Below, piece after piece: positions 40,480 to 42,121 of a stretch of 42,121 bases of DNA (position 1 is its first letter; each line of letters begins with the position of its first letter). The notes under the pieces are model-generated. The model was not told where the DNA came from. It made no database searches and was given only the letters and a program-made list of their open reading frames with translations. A program made the position numbers and the translations under genes. Source of the DNA: an uncultured Bacilli bacterium (GTDB taxonomy: Bacteria; Bacillota_I; Bacilli_A; RF39; UBA660); assembly GCA_944359055.1 (NCBI GenBank), contig CALVSO010000012.1, positions 1 to 42,121 on the forward strand, in the 5' to 3' direction.

Positions 40480-41968
40480 GATGACCTCCAATTTGTTTAT
40501 TTCTTTCTATAGTAGTTGCCCCTTCTAACATATCCATACCTCTTAAAATAGAATTTTTACCATATTTATCTTTTAATTTTAACATCACTTTTATAATTTT
40601 TTTATCATTTTGTTCTTGAATTATTTCCAATTCTTTTTTCTTTTGTAATTCTTCATAATTAGTAAATAAATCTATTTGTTCAAATGATGGTTTTGTCTTA
40701 GTTTCATTAATCAATTTATTTACTGATAAATTTAATTTTCTTATCAATAACAAGGGATTAGAAATTTTATCAAATAATTTTATAAAACTATCTTTAAGAA
40801 TTTTTGAAGAAGAAGTAAAATGATCTAAATTAATAGTTCCGTGTGAATATTTAGGCATTTTTCTACCATAAGAATCTACTGTTATTTCACCAAAATATTT
40901 GTTATATATATTAGGATTTGTTAAGTTTTCTATGTCATAATGAATTGTTAATACTAATTGATTAGTGACTAAGTTTTTATTTACTAAATCTAGAGCTAAA
41001 TTATCAGCCATCTCACTTACAATTAATTTAGCTTTTTCATTATTATAAGGACAGTGTAATACTTGCCCAGAACTTAAACTAGTAGTGATTGGTTTATAAC
41101 TTTTAGCAATTTCAATAGTACATGGTTCCCATCCCCAAGCATGATCAATTAATAACTCAGCATTTATTCCAAATAGTTTATATAGTAAATCTTCATTATA
41201 ATGTGAACATCTTGCTACATCCCCCATTGTATGCATATTATTTTTAGCTAATTTTTCAGCTATTCCTTTTCCTATGCGCCAAAAATCAGTTATAGGGTTA
41301 TAATTCCATAATTCTTTTCTAAAAGTCATTTCATCTAAATACGCTATTCTAACACCAAATTCATTCGGTTTACTTTTTTTAGCTACTATATCCATTGCGA
41401 CTTTAGCCAAAAACATATTTGTTCCAATTCCTGCTGTTGCAGTTATACCAGTTATATCATAAACTTCTTTTATTATTTTTGTTACTAATTCTTTTGATGA
41501 ACATTTGTATAATTTTAAATAATTAGTTATATCAATAAAAACTTCATCTATTGAATAAACTAATATATCTTCTTTGGAAATGTATTTTAAATAAATATTA
41601 TATATTTTAGTACTATATTTTATATAATAAGCCATTCTAGGTTGAGCAATTATAAAATCTAATTCTAGATTTTTATTATTTTTTAATTGGTTGTCTAAAT
41701 ATGATTTGCCAATAAAGTTTTTATAATTATTATTTCTTTTTCTTTCATAATTAATCTGTTTTACTTTTTGCTTAACTTCAAATAACCTTGCTCTACCGCC
41801 TATTCCATATTGTTTTAAAGAAGGACTAACAGCTAAACAAACAGTTTTATCAGTTCTTGATTCGTCTGCAACTACTAAATTTGTATTTAAAGGATTTAAT
41901 TTTCTTAAAACACATTCAACGGAAGCATAAAAACTCTTTAAATCGATACAAACATATATCCTATTCAT
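40472..41968 (-). CDS. Y-family translesion DNA polymerase (UvrX/UmuC-like)
   Basis: The 498-residue product is an error-prone lesion-bypass polymerase. Catalytic acidic residues lie in VCIDLKSFYASVE and VYSIDEVFIDI; the palm/thumb region has GIGTNMFLAKVAMDIVAKK and FWRIGKGIAEKL, and a C-terminal little-finger domain follows. The ATG at 41968 follows GTGGTGATGA; in-frame starts slightly upstream are possible. It forms an operon with the yolD-like gene, and a LexA-like box lies upstream. This arrangement matches chromosomal and SPbeta uvrX-yolD pairs of Bacillus. Confidence 0.94.
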   Translation of the reverse strand: MNRIYVCIDLKSFYASVECVLRKLNPLNTNLVVADESRTDKTVCLAVSPSLKQYGIGGRARLFEVKQKVKQINYERKRNNNYKNFIGKSYLDNQLKNNKNLELDFIIAQPRMAYYIKYSTKIYNIYLKYISKEDILVYSIDEVFIDITNYLKLYKCSSKELVTKIIKEVYDITGITATAGIGTNMFLAKVAMDIVAKKSKPNEFGVRIAYLDEMTFRKELWNYNPITDFWRIGKGIAEKLAKNNMHTMGDVARCSHYNEDLLYKLFGINAELLIDHAWGWEPCTIEIAKSYKPITTSLSSGQVLHCPYNNEKAKLIVSEMADNLALDLVNKNLVTNQLVLTIHYDIENLTNPNIYNKYFGEITVDSYGRKMPKYSHGTINLDHFTSSSKILKDSFIKLFDKISNPLLLIRKLNLSVNKLINETKTKPSFEQIDLFTNYEELQKKKELEIIQEQNDKKIIKVMLKLKDKYGKNSILRGMDMLEGATTIERNKQIGGHHE

Positions 41969-41984
41969 ATTCATCACCACAATA

Positions 41985-42006
41985 ATTATATCACAAACAT
42001 TTGTTC
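41985..42006 (-). promoter_or_regulatory. Polymerase promoter -10 with LexA-like box
   Basis: On the minus strand GAACAAATGTTT (41995-42006) differs by one base from the GAAC-N4-GTTC SOS box, and lies 4 bp upstream of TATAAT (41985-41990). A LexA repressor bound here would block the promoter. No good -35 is visible. Confidence 0.5.
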
Positions 42007-42045
42007 AAAAAAATAAATTGTGTTTTATTGGCAAATATTTACAAA

Positions 42046-42121
42046 GAACAAAAGTCAAATAAATTTGACTGCATCTAATCTCACGATTAAATATTTCTCC
42101 TTCTTCGGTGGCTTTTGCTTT
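42046..42121 (-). repeat. Terminal inverted repeat, right copy
   Basis: Reverse complement of 2-77 with two differences. Read on the minus strand it ends in the AGTCAAA/TTTGACT hairpin, placing the terminator just upstream of the polymerase promoter. It continues to the window edge. Confidence 0.6.

Noticed and set aside
1..42121. Prophage or CRISPR locus
   Set aside because: XerD, the HNH-like protein and the UvrX/YolD pair can occur in phages, but there are no structural, packaging or lysis genes, and no regularly spaced repeats were seen.

Overview
The window is a very AT-rich, gene-dense bacterial chromosomal segment. Intrinsic U-tract terminators, GGTGAT/AGGAGG-type ribosome binding sites, encoded tRNA CCA ends and a Bacillota-type gene set (cysS-yugP-truB-rpsO-pnp, SUF genes, mnmA, rarA, holA, xerD, YolD/UvrX) point to a low-GC Bacillota lineage. 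It is probably a gut Bacilli member related to the RF39/Erysipelotrichales/Mollicutes branch; this placement is inferred. TGA is used as a stop codon (for example in pfkB and sufD), so the code is standard table 11.

Layout. 1-4860: a sugar kinase, an Smr-domain protein, a membrane-anchored surface protein, an unknown cytosolic protein, two tRNAs on the minus strand, and a membrane-bound degenerate J-domain protein. The surface protein and the J-like protein sit behind near-identical double-promoter modules. 4930-11610: information-processing block cysS, yugP-like protease, truB, rpsO, pnp, an unknown gene and a convergent HIT hydrolase. 11773-18831: a compact sufC-sufD-sufS unit without sufB or sufU, then apbE, a NusG-domain-II protein, a Gx-transporter protein and an FMN-binding lipoprotein, which resemble part of a flavin-based extracellular electron transfer locus, then a two-component system. 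18900-27334: a BI-1 family membrane protein, a type I toxin-antitoxin candidate, holA, an unknown gene, a ZIP transporter, an AlkD-like protein, XerD, RarA and an FAD/Rieske oxidoreductase.

27339-41968: mostly minus-strand accessory and envelope genes: PgdA-like deacetylase, HNH-type protein behind a 10-codon leader, PPC protein with an HTH regulator, mnmA, SpoIIM homologue, a split HipA-like pair, a 1.6-kb island flanked by 134-bp direct repeats of the 3' end of an S55 (SpoIVB-type) peptidase gene, TspO, ferritin-like, DUF3592 and ASCH proteins, a flavodoxin gene broken by one in-frame stop, and a YolD/Y-family polymerase pair with a LexA-like box.

Both ends of the window carry the same 76-bp sequence in inverted orientation (2-77 and 42046-42121). 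It looks like a structured RNA tail plus terminator and continues off both ends. The most interesting items are the type I toxin-antitoxin candidate at 19549-19886, the recent island at 34496-36220, the HipA-like split kinase next to it, and the terminal repeat.
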